DNA of 64,000 bases from MFD04716-140 sp963703125 (GTDB lineage Bacteria; Bacteroidota; Bacteroidia; Flavobacteriales; Flavobacteriaceae). Position numbers and translations under genes: made by a program. The stretch lies in contig OY969790.1 of assembly GCA_963703125.1 (NCBI GenBank), forward strand, positions 2,790,001 through 2,854,000. Reading direction: 5' to 3'. A model generated the notes under the pieces. The model saw only the letters and a list, made by a program, of their open reading frames with translations. It did not search any database and was not told the origin of the DNA. This document shows, in pieces, positions 44,258 through 53,317 of the stretch (its first letter is position 1; every line of letters starts with the position of its first letter).

Positions 44258-44317
44258 AGGATTATCATATTTGAACTAAAAGTATAATATTTGCGCTCTC
44301 GAAAATTGGGAAAATAA

Positions 44318-44863
44318 ATGGGATTAGATAAAATTTTATCCATAGGTGGAAAACCAGGATTGTACAAATTGATAACACAAACCAGATCTGGATTTGTGGC
44401 CGAGTCATTATTGGATGGTAAGAGAATTTCGGTAGGTTTAAGGGGCAATGTAAGCGTGCTTTCCGAAATCGCCATTTATACCTTGGAAGAAGAATTGCCT
44501 TTAAGGGAGGTTTTCTTGAAAATACACACCAAGGAGAATGGCAAAAAAACCTCGGTCAACCACAAGGAAGATAAATCCAAACTTGAGGAATATTTTTTCG
44601 AGGTACTTCCCAATTACGACGAGGATAAGGTGTATGTAAGTGATATTAAAAAGGTGATTCAATGGTATAACATTTTAAATGAAAAAGGAATTACCGATTT
44701 CACCGAAGAAAAAGTAGAGGAAGAATCTGCTGCAAAGCCCACAGATAAGAAGACTCTTGAAAAGAAAACCACCGAAAAGAAGCAAGTGGCAAAAAAGCAG
44801 TCCGCTAACAAGACTTCAGGAAAAAAGGTGGCGCTAAAAAACCAGGCCGCCAAAAAGACCTAA
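44318..44863 (+). CDS. DUF5606 protein
   Basis: A 181-residue protein of a family known mostly from Bacteroidota. The N-terminal DUF5606 domain (about 1-75) reads GLDKILSIGGKPGLYKLI, FVAESLLDGKRISV, NVSVLSEIAIYT; a second region (YFFEVLPNYDEDKVYVSDIKKVIQWYNIL) follows. The tail from about 140 is a lysine/alanine-rich, unstructured run like histone-like tails (TDKKTLEKKTTEKKQ...), likely to bind nucleic acid or a polyanion. It follows ruvX-def on the same strand and may be part of the same operon. Confidence 0.88.
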   Translation: MGLDKILSIGGKPGLYKLITQTRSGFVAESLLDGKRISVGLRGNVSVLSEIAIYTLEEELPLREVFLKIHTKENGKKTSVNHKEDKSKLEEYFFEVLPNYDEDKVYVSDIKKVIQWYNILNEKGITDFTEEKVEEESAAKPTDKKTLEKKTTEKKQVAKKQSANKTSGKKVALKNQAAKKT

Positions 44864-45252
44864 AAGGCAATAAGTGGTTAGGGATCTAGTAGCTAGGAGT
44901 TAGCACCATTTGGGTGGGTAGGATACGAAGCCGAAAAGACCTTAAATAGTGATTTTTAGTTTATACCGATCTGTGCGTTTTAGGTACGATACCCTTCGCC
45001 ACTATTATGATTTTTGCTTCAGATTATCCTTTTAGTGCAAGCCATCTGCAAACGAGGCCCGAAACAAACGGACTCTGCTAATTGTTCAAGGTATTGTACA
45101 TTCTACGATTTTAGGGTGCTTCGCCCTAAGTAGCTTTGGCGTTTCTCAAATCTTGTAAATTATAGGGCATTGATCAACAAAAGGACTAAAAATATAAATC
45201 TTGGTCGTCTACTATAATCAATATTAATCACTAACCCCTAACTAATCAACAT
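44864..45252. other. 389-base gap without a gene
   Basis: No open frame of note and no tRNA is seen. It holds a small stem (TTAGGG / CCCTAA around TGCTTCG at about 45111-45130) without a T-run, and loose runs similar to the 7-base unit at 32791 (AGGAGTTAG near 44897; CACTAACCCCTAACTAA near 45229). It may be a decayed intergenic repeat. Confidence 0.5.
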
Positions 45253-47709
45253 TCATTTCACCATAAAAATGGCATTCGCAAAAAATAACTTGCCATTTTC
45301 CCAAAATCCTCTAAACAAGGGATTGTCGACCATATATATTACGTGTCCCTGACCATGGTTTTCAACCCCGAAAACCAAAGTTTTCTTCATTTTTTTCTGG
45401 ACTTCGCTTCCAGCAAATCCGGCAAAAGGTTTCGTGTCGTTTTCCAAATAAACAACGGTGCCCTCTTTTAGGTAATCATAGGTGTCTTCTCCTAATTTCA
45501 AGGTGAAATAGGTGTCTTGGTAGCCATATGCCAAAGGATGCGTATTGTCAACATGCGTTTTGAATATGGCACCGGTAATAGACTCTTTCATGCTTTCCCG
45601 CTCACTTGTTTCATAAATTTGAACCTCATTTAGTTCAGTTGTGTCTTTTTCCTTTTCGCGAGACTTAATATCAAAACCTTTCTCACCATCAATTACTTTA
45701 ATTGCTCCTCCCATCGCAATCAGTTTACCGCCATTTTGCACCCATTCCTTTAACTCGGCCAGTTGGTTTTCTTTGAAAAATCCTTCATAGTGCCAACCAT
45801 TTGGGAGAATTAAAACGTCATATTCAGATAAATCAACGTCGGACCAATAGTCAGCGTCCAAAATGGTGGCAGGATAGCGCAATTGTTGCTCAAAAAAATG
45901 CCATATTTCCCCAAATTGTAAGGTAGATGTCGGCCCTCCCCGAAGTACAGCAACTTTAACCGGATCAATTACATCAACATAGCTAGATCCAAAGTCTTTT
46001 CCACTTTCCACAAACCCAGTTGATGTCTCAACAAGTTGCTTTTTGTGTTTTTGGGCAACTGACTGTAGCACAATTTCATAATCTTTTTTGTTTTTATTGT
46101 CCGATTTGGTAATGATCAAACTCCCGCGTTCAAAGCTTCCTTCTTGTGTCCTGAAAGGTTTATGGGCAAGTCTTACCCGTATTTTTTTGGATAAAAGTTC
46201 TGCTAGAAAGCGAGCATCGTTCATGCTGTTCCAATCCGTAATATAGGCATAGGCGCTTTCATTAATTGGTGTTGTAGGGGTAGTATCATTATTTCTGAAT
46301 ACCGTGCTTGCAACTTTGACCTCCGAAGCTATGGCATTAAGGCCATAGGCGTAAGGTAGGGACCAAGCGGTAATATCATAGGTTAAAGAATCACTTAATT
46401 TGGCATTCGGTTCAAAAAGCACCTTTACCAAGGTTCCCTTGGTCTGATCGGCAGAAATAACCAGGCTGTTTTCAGAAGATCTTGGAGAAGTCGTTTTTCC
46501 TGTATTATAATCAAAGCCTTTCACTGCACCTGCGTATGATTTGCCGTATTCAATTTCATGTTGGTCTAAAAGCAGGGTCAGGGCATTGATTTTGTCAGGT
46601 TCTCCAGTCAGTATGTAACTTTTGTATTGAAAATTTTTGTTGGCGTAGAATTTTTTGAATTCCGTATTCAACTTTTCAGCATTCTTTGAGGCCACTTCAA
46701 CAGTTGAGAGTCCAGTTGTGTGGTGATGCGCTATACGGTCTTTTAAGGTAAGTGTATCCCCAATCCCGGTTATGATCCCCAACCCGGCCCTACCACTACC
46801 ACCTTGCTCATAGGTCATACCAATACTTCCGTTATACATTGGGTACGTATCCCCGTAACTTGGATAGAATAAATCAAAAACCTCCTTGGTGAAGTAAAAC
46901 CAGCCGTTTGCATCAAAATACTTTGCGTGGTTTTTTCCGATGGTTTTTTGAAATTCACGTTGAAACGGAGTTATAACTTCATGAAAAGGCTCTGCAGCAG
47001 GTGCAAAATAATAGGGGTTATCAACTCCTTGTTCATGAAAGTCCACATGCACAAGTGGTAACCACTGGTTAAAGACCTTTAGTCTTTGTTGGCTTTCCAC
47101 TTGTGTCAACCATGCCCAATCCCTATTTAAGTCGAACATATAGTGATTGGCCCTACCATTTAACCATCCCTCATGATGCTCTATACTATTGGGGTCTACA
47201 TTGTTGGGCGAATTCTTATTTTCATTATACCAATTTACATAGCGATCACGGCCATCGGGATTAATACAGGGATCCATAAGCACTACCGTGTTCTTTAAAT
47301 AATCACTTTTGGAAGTAAGCAAGTCGTATATAGTTTGCATTGAAGCTTCGGTACTTACACTCTCGTTACCATGCACATTATAGCTCAACCATACTATTGC
47401 CGTATTGGTATCACCTTCCCCTTTAGTGCCTTTAAGATGTTCCAACCGAAGAGTTTCAAGATTCTTCATATTTTCGACCGATGATAGAGTCACCAATAAC
47501 AATGGTCTTCTTTCATTGGTCTTGCCATATTCCTGAAGTCTTATGCGTGCAGGATCTGTTTTGGCCAAATAGTGGTAATAATCTACGACTTCATGATGTC
47601 TTGTGAATTGGGACCCCAATTCATAGCCCAAGAATTCAGATGGGGATTGAATGTTTTGAGAATTGGAAACAATGGAAAAAAATAGCAGGGGAAGTAAAAA
47701 TGTTCGCAT
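45253..47709 (-). CDS. Exported M14-type zinc carboxypeptidase with C-terminal GATase-like domain
   Basis: An 818-residue protein with a signal peptide (1-17). The M14 domain holds the zinc site HGNES (His113, Glu116) and VDFHEQG (third ligand), with ARIRLQEYGKTNERRPL leading in. The C-terminal third (VAVLRGGPTSTLQFGEIWHFFE, YDVLILPNGWH, LKEWVQNGGKLIAMGG) looks like a class I glutamine-amidotransferase-like sandwich without a catalytic triad evident. This two-part form is known in Bacteroidota. It probably digests peptides in the periplasm or outside the cell. Confidence 0.88.
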   Translation of the reverse strand: MRTFLLPLLFFSIVSNSQNIQSPSEFLGYELGSQFTRHHEVVDYYHYLAKTDPARIRLQEYGKTNERRPLLLVTLSSVENMKNLETLRLEHLKGTKGEGDTNTAIVWLSYNVHGNESVSTEASMQTIYDLLTSKSDYLKNTVVLMDPCINPDGRDRYVNWYNENKNSPNNVDPNSIEHHEGWLNGRANHYMFDLNRDWAWLTQVESQQRLKVFNQWLPLVHVDFHEQGVDNPYYFAPAAEPFHEVITPFQREFQKTIGKNHAKYFDANGWFYFTKEVFDLFYPSYGDTYPMYNGSIGMTYEQGGSGRAGLGIITGIGDTLTLKDRIAHHHTTGLSTVEVASKNAEKLNTEFKKFYANKNFQYKSYILTGEPDKINALTLLLDQHEIEYGKSYAGAVKGFDYNTGKTTSPRSSENSLVISADQTKGTLVKVLFEPNAKLSDSLTYDITAWSLPYAYGLNAIASEVKVASTVFRNNDTTPTTPINESAYAYITDWNSMNDARFLAELLSKKIRVRLAHKPFRTQEGSFERGSLIITKSDNKNKKDYEIVLQSVAQKHKKQLVETSTGFVESGKDFGSSYVDVIDPVKVAVLRGGPTSTLQFGEIWHFFEQQLRYPATILDADYWSDVDLSEYDVLILPNGWHYEGFFKENQLAELKEWVQNGGKLIAMGGAIKVIDGEKGFDIKSREKEKDTTELNEVQIYETSERESMKESITGAIFKTHVDNTHPLAYGYQDTYFTLKLGEDTYDYLKEGTVVYLENDTKPFAGFAGSEVQKKMKKTLVFGVENHGQGHVIYMVDNPLFRGFWENGKLFFANAIFMVK

Positions 47710-47870
47710 TAATTGAATTTAAAATTACCTTACCAAATCTAATGAATTCACATTAAAAAAGAACTTTAAGGTCTACCATCTACTTGAAATTCTGGTTAAA
47801 GTAATTAACGTATTTTTAGGAACTCTAATTGGCTATAATTTTATCTTTACCAGGATTTTTGGCCAGACTT

Positions 47871-49478
47871 ATGGATATTGAGTGTATACCCTTTAAAAAA
47901 ACCGGATACTTTTCAGAATTGATATGTGACTATATCGATGAAAAGCAGGAATTAAGAACATTTTACAATAGATTTCCCAAGTTTCAGAATTTTGAAGCAC
48001 AAATAAAGGAGAAGGCTGAAAGTTTCCCCAATGGGCATAGGGTCATTTTGTATGATTCCTTAATGGAACAATACAGCGGATTTGCAATGGGACAGAAGGT
48101 GAAGTCACATATTGCCATGCTAAAAGAGCCCAATACTTTTACGGTGGTAACTGGGCACCAATTGAACCTTTTCACAGGCCCTCTTTACTTTTTATATAAG
48201 ATTATATCTACAATAAATCTTACCAGAGAACTAAAGAAGCAGTATCCCAAATACAACTTTGTACCCGTATATTGGATGGCTACGGAGGATCACGATTTTG
48301 AGGAGATCAATTATTTTAACTTTCAGGGTAAAAAATTACAATGGAACCGAAGTGCATCCGGTGCCGTTGGAAATTTAAAAACGGATGGACTGCAGGAGGT
48401 TAATGAGGCTTTCTCCAGTGTCATTGGCACCAGTAAAAATGCGGAGTTATTAAAGGAGTTGTTTCATCAAACGTATTTAAAACATACTGATCTGACGGAA
48501 GCTACCCGATATCTTGCCAATACGTTGTTTGGTGATGAAGGTTTGGTAATCATTGATGGTGATGATACGCGGCTAAAAAGACTATTGGCACCTTTCATAA
48601 AAAAAGATATTTTTGAAAATATCGCGTTTAAAGGGGTTTCCAAAAGTATAGAAAAACTCCAGGGACTTTCCGGCAGTTATAATATACAAGTGAACCCAAG
48701 GGAAATAAATTATTTCTATTTGGGCAAAGGTTTTAGGGAACGAATTATTGGTAGCAAAGGAAAGTATCTTGTAAACGATACAAAGATTGAATTTTCAACG
48801 GAAGCGTTGGAAGCGGAAATTGAAGACCATCCTGAGCGTTTTTCTCCAAATGTAGTGGCCAGGCCCCTGTACCAGGAAGTGATTTTGCCCAATCTTTGCT
48901 ATATAGGCGGAGGGGGAGAAATTGCCTATTGGCTGCAATTAAAGGCTTCATTTGAAGCCATGAAAGTACCCTTTCCCATGTTGCTTCTTCGTAATTCGGC
49001 CTTGATATTGAATGCAAAACAGGAGGAAAAACTTAAGAAATTGAACCTGACAACTTCGGATATTTTTTTGAAACAAGGTAGTTTGATAAACAAAAAAATA
49101 CGTGAAATATCCAATATTGACATAGATTTTGACCCCCAAAAGAAATGTTTGGAAGCACAGTTCAAGACTCTTTATGAAATTGCCGAACTTACCGATAAAT
49201 CTTTTTTAGGTGCAGTCAAAGCTCAAGAGGCAAAGCAAAAAAAAGGACTTGATCATTTAGAAAAACGTCTTCTTAAGGCACAAAAAAGAAAACTTGAAGA
49301 TCACGTGGTTCGTTTGACCGAAATACAGAATCAGCTCTTCCCAAATAAGTCACTTCAAGAAAGGAGTTTAAATTTCTCCGAACTGTATCTGGAATATGGC
49401 AGAGAGCTTATTCCAATGCTTATGAAGTGTTTAGACCCTCTTCAACTGGATTTTTTAGTACTAAAAACAAACTTGTAA
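47871..49478 (+). CDS. bshC: Bacillithiol biosynthesis cysteine-adding enzyme
   Basis: A 535-residue protein matching BshC, which adds cysteine to glucosaminyl-malate in bacillithiol synthesis. The start at 47871 (MDIECIPFKKTGYFS) is the usual beginning. Motifs: VTGHQLNLFTGPLYFLYKI, PVYWMATEDHDFEEI (cytidylyltransferase-like HxxH region), and a C-terminal coiled coil (HLEKRLLKAQKRKLEDHVVRL). BshA and BshB are not nearby. It is followed by strong hairpins. Confidence 0.93.
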   Translation: MDIECIPFKKTGYFSELICDYIDEKQELRTFYNRFPKFQNFEAQIKEKAESFPNGHRVILYDSLMEQYSGFAMGQKVKSHIAMLKEPNTFTVVTGHQLNLFTGPLYFLYKIISTINLTRELKKQYPKYNFVPVYWMATEDHDFEEINYFNFQGKKLQWNRSASGAVGNLKTDGLQEVNEAFSSVIGTSKNAELLKELFHQTYLKHTDLTEATRYLANTLFGDEGLVIIDGDDTRLKRLLAPFIKKDIFENIAFKGVSKSIEKLQGLSGSYNIQVNPREINYFYLGKGFRERIIGSKGKYLVNDTKIEFSTEALEAEIEDHPERFSPNVVARPLYQEVILPNLCYIGGGGEIAYWLQLKASFEAMKVPFPMLLLRNSALILNAKQEEKLKKLNLTTSDIFLKQGSLINKKIREISNIDIDFDPQKKCLEAQFKTLYEIAELTDKSFLGAVKAQEAKQKKGLDHLEKRLLKAQKRKLEDHVVRLTEIQNQLFPNKSLQERSLNFSELYLEYGRELIPMLMKCLDPLQLDFLVLKTNL

Positions 49479-49583
49479 ACCCCTAATTATCATTTGTTTG
49501 GGAAATACATGATTTTTTTTGAAATTTTAGGTAGGGTATTTTTTTCTATAGTTGTTATATATAAAATTGCTATGAAAATAAAT

Positions 49584-49624
49584 ACTTCATCCTCTTGTCT
49601 CCCCAAAGTTGAGGATGAAGTTTT
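49584..49624 (+). terminator. Hairpin terminator after bshC
   Basis: An 11-bp perfect stem ACTTCATCCTC / GAGGATGAAGT with a 16-base loop, then TTTTG. It lies 105 bases after the bshC stop. Confidence 0.65.
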
Positions 49625-49683
49625 GAAAATAATTTAATTGAGTTAGTTATAATAAGTTCATGTGTTTAGGTTGGTTTTGATTA

Positions 49684-49716
49684 TTAAGCCCGGGTTTGGT
49701 ACCCCGGGCTTTTATT
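49684..49716. terminator. Second hairpin terminator, GC-rich
   Basis: Stem AAGCCCGGG / CCCGGGCTT (9 bp) followed by TTTTATTTT. It may end bshC and/or the convergent MBL-fold gene. Confidence 0.75.
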
Positions 49717-49736
49717 TTGGTGGGGTACCACCAAAA
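49713..49736. repeat. Third hairpin downstream of bshC
   Basis: TTTTGGTGG / CCACCAAAA with a GGTA/TACC centre, 9-bp perfect stem with a 4-base loop, partly overlapping the GC-rich terminator's T-run. It could stop transcription from either strand. Confidence 0.6.
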
Positions 49737-49774
49737 TATGCAAAAGTAGTTCCACCCATTTGTTCAGCGGGACA

Positions 49775-51332
49775 TTAGCTAACCTTTATCTCTTCAAATT
49801 TAACCACACGTTTACCGCCCTTCATTTTCACTGTAAAAGCATAAGCCTCATTCACCCATGGTTTTCCACTATGGGTAAAGACCAACACTCGCTCGCCGTC
49901 AGTGCGTAATTCTATCAATCCAAAATTCGTGCGTTCAAATCCGTCGAAGGCATTTTTTTTCAAATCTTTGTCCGTTATTGTAGTTGCAAACAATTTTTTG
50001 AGTTCAGCTTTGGTAAAACTTGCTTTTGGACTGTTGTCAAAATAGGCCCTTAAATCTTCTCGGGTGAACGATTTGTCCCGGTATTTAAAAAAGGCCGCCA
50101 GTTCCGTAGAAAAAAGAACTCCCACATTTTCACGGGATATTTTCCCCAACGCGTTCATTAAAGTAGCCCGTGGATGCATATACTCCCAAAATTCACTATC
50201 ATCTCCAGAAGAAATTAGAGAAACTATGGGTTCCATTTTTTTAAGGGTATCAAAATCAAATTCATGTGATCCATGGTGTGGGGCCTTTAATATTTCGGCC
50301 GGGAAGAAACGGTCATCCAATTTTTTTGCCATTACCTGAAGCGATTCTTCATTTAGGTCTCCCGTAAAGTTTATTCTTACATTTCCGTATGTTAATCTAA
50401 ATGCCAATGAATGTCCATTAATGGTATGAGAGGCAGAATGTTTATGGTCGTTGATATCTATGTCTTGAATTTCCAGCTCTGGATCTGGGGCATGTTTATG
50501 CAAAAAAGGGAGTGCATCAATTTCTTGACCGTTTTCTATCACCTTTTCGGCAAATGGTCCATGTAGATCAATTTTGATTCCTTCGTCATGAAGAAAGTCA
50601 AATAGATGCGCTGTGTCCATGCCATGGCTCACTCTTTTGAACGTAATTGGGGACCTATTTTCCCAATGGTCCAAGGTTTTTGACCATGTCTTGAATTGTG
50701 AATTTTGCTCATTCTGAGGTGTTTGCCTAGGATCGTTCACCAAGTCGGTTATGAACAGCTCATTTCCATGAATCACGGTGCGCCCCAACCTTTGCTCCTC
50801 AGGAAATGAATTGGGTCGTTTTACCAACCCATTATGTAATATTTGTTTGGGTTGAATGGCAATTTTCTTATCCTGGTAGGCTTCAGCTTTTACAAATTCA
50901 TTCAAACCTGCAAAATGGTCTGCATCACCGTGTGTTATTATAATGGCCTCTACGGGAACCGGATTGATAGCAGACGATTCTTTGTACTTAAAACGTGCTG
51001 TAAAATGACGTGCGAAGAGTTTGTTGTGGCCACCATCGATTATAATGATTTTATCTTCCGGAGTCTGTACGGACCATACCATCACCCTGTTGAACATCTA
51101 CCATTGACATTTTTAGGGTACTTTTCGGCATTGTTTTCAATCTTCCTTTTACATAGCCCTCATACGGACTAAAATACCGATTTAAGACTTTTATTTTAGT
51201 CTCCTTGCTCTGCACATTGTAATCTAGGATTTCCACCGGATCACCGAATACGAGCATATCCGATTTGGTGTTGGTTCCAGCCTGGTTCTTTCGATAAACA
51301 GAGACAAAATCATTGGATATGTAGGTACTCAT
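49775..51332 (-). CDS. MBL-fold (ComEC/Rec2-like) hydrolase with N-terminal SH3-like domain, frameshifted
   Basis: About 518 residues if the frame is mended. Residues 1-70 (VSVYRKNQAGTNTKSDMLVFG... RYFSPYEGYVKGR) look SH3-like. The catalytic half reads MSMVDVQQGDGMV, then the break at 51071-51074 (one extra base), then VQTPEDKIIIIDGGH, ITHGDADHFAGL (the HxHxDH site in the THGDADH form), NFTGDLNEES and LKAPHHGSHEF. This matches the ComEC/Rec2-type MBL group. Ligands for two metals are present. The function is unknown; it is divergent from the cytolysin-like gene. Confidence 0.85.
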
Positions 51333-51511
51333 AGGTTTATTATATTGATTACGGTCAAGTTACACATTAATCAAACTTTTTTAAACGGGTATTTACCCCT
51401 TTTTTTGGGTTGCTTTTAATTTTAATATAACCAGGCCCGGCCCCGGGGTTTTTTAGGTACATGAAATATTGATTTACTAAAAATCAGATTGTTATATATT
51501 TATTATGAAGC

Positions 51512-51530
51512 TGTCCACCCTTTGTCCACC
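51512..51530. promoter_or_regulatory. Direct repeat TGTCCACC x2, one helical turn apart
   Basis: Two identical octamers start 11 bases apart, about 160 bases before the cytolysin-like start codon. This spacing places both on one face of the helix, as for an activator dimer. The protein that reads it is unknown. Confidence 0.4.
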
Positions 51531-51605
51531 GTATTTTTTTTTGCTTTTCAAAACTGTGATATAGGTTTGTTTTGTCATTAAGTTGATAAACCGTTTTGTG
51601 GTGTC

Positions 51606-51640
51606 TTGCTCGGTTAGGGCTGCAGACCATTTCCGAGCGA
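51606..51640. promoter_or_regulatory. Leader hairpin before the cytolysin-like gene
   Basis: Stem TTGCTCGG / CCGAGCGA with a 19-base loop, and outer arms GTCTTG (51604) / CAAGAC (51647), in the presumed 5' leader. It could be a translational control element. Confidence 0.4.
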
Positions 51641-51685
51641 GTCATTCAAGACGACTATAAAATTTAACCACAAAATAATAGTATT

Positions 51686-53263
51686 ATGAAAATTTCCAAT
51701 TTTAAAATGTTATTGAGAATGGCACTGTTTCCGGTATTACTGCTGATTGTCTATTCTTGTCAAAAAGATGATATAATAGATACGGCCAAGCCCATTTCTG
51801 GCGGGGAAGCCGATGAATTTAATGCACTAATGGCAAGTATGCCGGCTTTTACCCAACCGGAAGAAATTTCCGAACCGGTGGAAGTGGAAGATAAGGCAAT
51901 TGCACCTGCTCAAGATGAGGTTGATCCATCTTTGGAATGTTATACTAACTATTATAAAGCGGCTCCAGGTTTTGATGAAATGTTGGCGTTGGATCCAACT
52001 ACAGATGTTATTTTCCCGGGGGCAATTTTAAAGGGAGAGACCATTCCTACAGGAGAATATGTGCCTATTGTGGCAGATAGGGCGCCAATAACCCTTTCCG
52101 CTTCTTTGACCAATATTAGCGGCAGTCCGGTAGTAGAAATAACAGATCCCAAATTGTCAACGGTTCGTGAAGGTATTAAAACAGGCATATTGGATCAAGA
52201 AGTTACTGGAGCAACGGCCGCAAAAGTGAATTTTTCAATATCTGAAGTATATAGTGAGGAGCAATTAAAATTGGCCATAGGTGCTAATTTTAGGTCGGCC
52301 GCAACAAAAGTTTCAGCCTCATTTGATTTCTCTAAATCTACATACCAATATAAGTATGTGCTAAAGTACTTTCAGGTATATTATACCATAGATATGGATC
52401 CACCCAAAAATCCAAGTGATCTGTTTACGAATGTTCCAGATATTAATGCATTAGGTAGTACAAGCCCAGTTTATGTGGCAACAGTTACATATGGTAGAAT
52501 GGTTATTTACACAATAGAGTCCAACTACACAAAAACTGAGGTTGATGCTGCTTTTAAGGCCTCTTTTGGCTCAAGCGATGGAAGTGTGGATGCCGAATAT
52601 GAAAAAGTGATATCAGAGTCAGACGTGGAAGCACTAGTAATAGGTGGTTCTGGTGGCGATGCGGCTCAAACGGTCAATGGCCCTGCAGATGTATATAAAT
52701 ATATTTCCAATGGCGGAGATTATTCCAAAGAGTCCCCAGGGGCACCTTTATCCTATAAATTAAGATATCTTAAACAGGGAACTCCAATTGCAAGAGTTGT
52801 TCTATCTTCTGAATATCCAGTAAGGCATTGTGATTTGGCCTATCCGGTATTTACCATTGAACTGGACTATCTAAAGTGTACTGGATGCCAAGATGGTGAT
52901 GGAAGCTCAGCTGAATTGTTTGGCAGGTTAACGGCTACATTATATAATAATGGCATACAAAAGGGCGGTAAGGTTGTATGGGATTACAAAGAAGGATCAA
53001 ACTTTTCGCTTAAAAAGGACGAGACAAGATATGTAAACCTAACTGTGCCCCCAATTGAGTTATATAAGCCCGATTATAATGCAGACCATGTTGCCATTGG
53101 CGGAAGCTTAGAAGAGGATGATGCTGGAGTATTTGATCCCAATGATGATTTTGGTGATGCTTCGGACAAAATTCCATTAAAGGATATTCCATATGGGGGT
53201 AAATCTTTTGTGGTAGATTTTGGGGAAGTCAAGGTTGGGTATTGGTTGGAACGCCTAAAGTAA
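51686..53263 (+). CDS. Cholesterol-dependent-cytolysin-like pore-forming lipoprotein
   Basis: A 525-residue lipoprotein (lipobox VYSC, Cys25). From about 85 to 375 it follows the thiol-activated cytolysin fold: PGAILKGETI, RAPITLSASL, LSTVREGIKTGI, SEVYSEEQLKLAIGANF (helix bundle TMH1 region), VYVATVTYGRMVIYTIESNYT, VDAAFKASF, the Gly-Gly hinge VIGGSGG (320-321), and PGAPLSYKLRYLK. The last 150 residues hold a beta domain (KCTGCQDGDGSSAELFG) without the tryptophan-rich undecapeptide used by classic CDCs for cholesterol. It thus resembles the CDC-like group of Bacteroidota. Target and partners are unknown. Confidence 0.85.
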   Translation: MKISNFKMLLRMALFPVLLLIVYSCQKDDIIDTAKPISGGEADEFNALMASMPAFTQPEEISEPVEVEDKAIAPAQDEVDPSLECYTNYYKAAPGFDEMLALDPTTDVIFPGAILKGETIPTGEYVPIVADRAPITLSASLTNISGSPVVEITDPKLSTVREGIKTGILDQEVTGATAAKVNFSISEVYSEEQLKLAIGANFRSAATKVSASFDFSKSTYQYKYVLKYFQVYYTIDMDPPKNPSDLFTNVPDINALGSTSPVYVATVTYGRMVIYTIESNYTKTEVDAAFKASFGSSDGSVDAEYEKVISESDVEALVIGGSGGDAAQTVNGPADVYKYISNGGDYSKESPGAPLSYKLRYLKQGTPIARVVLSSEYPVRHCDLAYPVFTIELDYLKCTGCQDGDGSSAELFGRLTATLYNNGIQKGGKVVWDYKEGSNFSLKKDETRYVNLTVPPIELYKPDYNADHVAIGGSLEEDDAGVFDPNDDFGDASDKIPLKDIPYGGKSFVVDFGEVKVGYWLERLK

Positions 53264-53287
53264 CTGGTCACCAGAAAAGAATGTATG

Positions 53288-53313
53288 AAAGACCGGAATC
53301 GTGTCCGGTCTTT
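53288..53313. terminator. Bidirectional terminator between cytolysin-like and regulator genes
   Basis: Stem AAAGACCGG / CCGGTCTTT (9 bp) with loop AATCGTGT; T-rich on both sides. It separates the two convergent genes. Confidence 0.85.
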
Positions 53314-53317
53314 CTAT

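Larger units (their letters stand above)
51333..51685. promoter_or_regulatory. 353-base divergent region upstream of the cytolysin-like gene
   Basis: No gene. It contains a short stem GGGTA / TACCC followed by CTTTTTTT (51388-51405), two direct repeats TGTCCACC at 51512-51519 and 51523-51530 (11 bases apart, one helical turn) and a leader hairpin TTGCTCGG / CCGAGCGA (51606-51613 and 51633-51640). It has no clear TAnnTTTG box, so the promoter of the cytolysin gene is probably regulated by an activator. Confidence 0.4.

Noticed and set aside
49572..49637. A 21-codon frame (ATG to TAA) behind bshC
   Set aside because: It lies across the terminator hairpin, has no start signal and its product has no features; chance is enough.
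51431..51450. GC-rich stem CCCGG / CCGGG before a T-run
   Set aside because: The loop would be only two bases and no gene end is near; it is not counted as a terminator.
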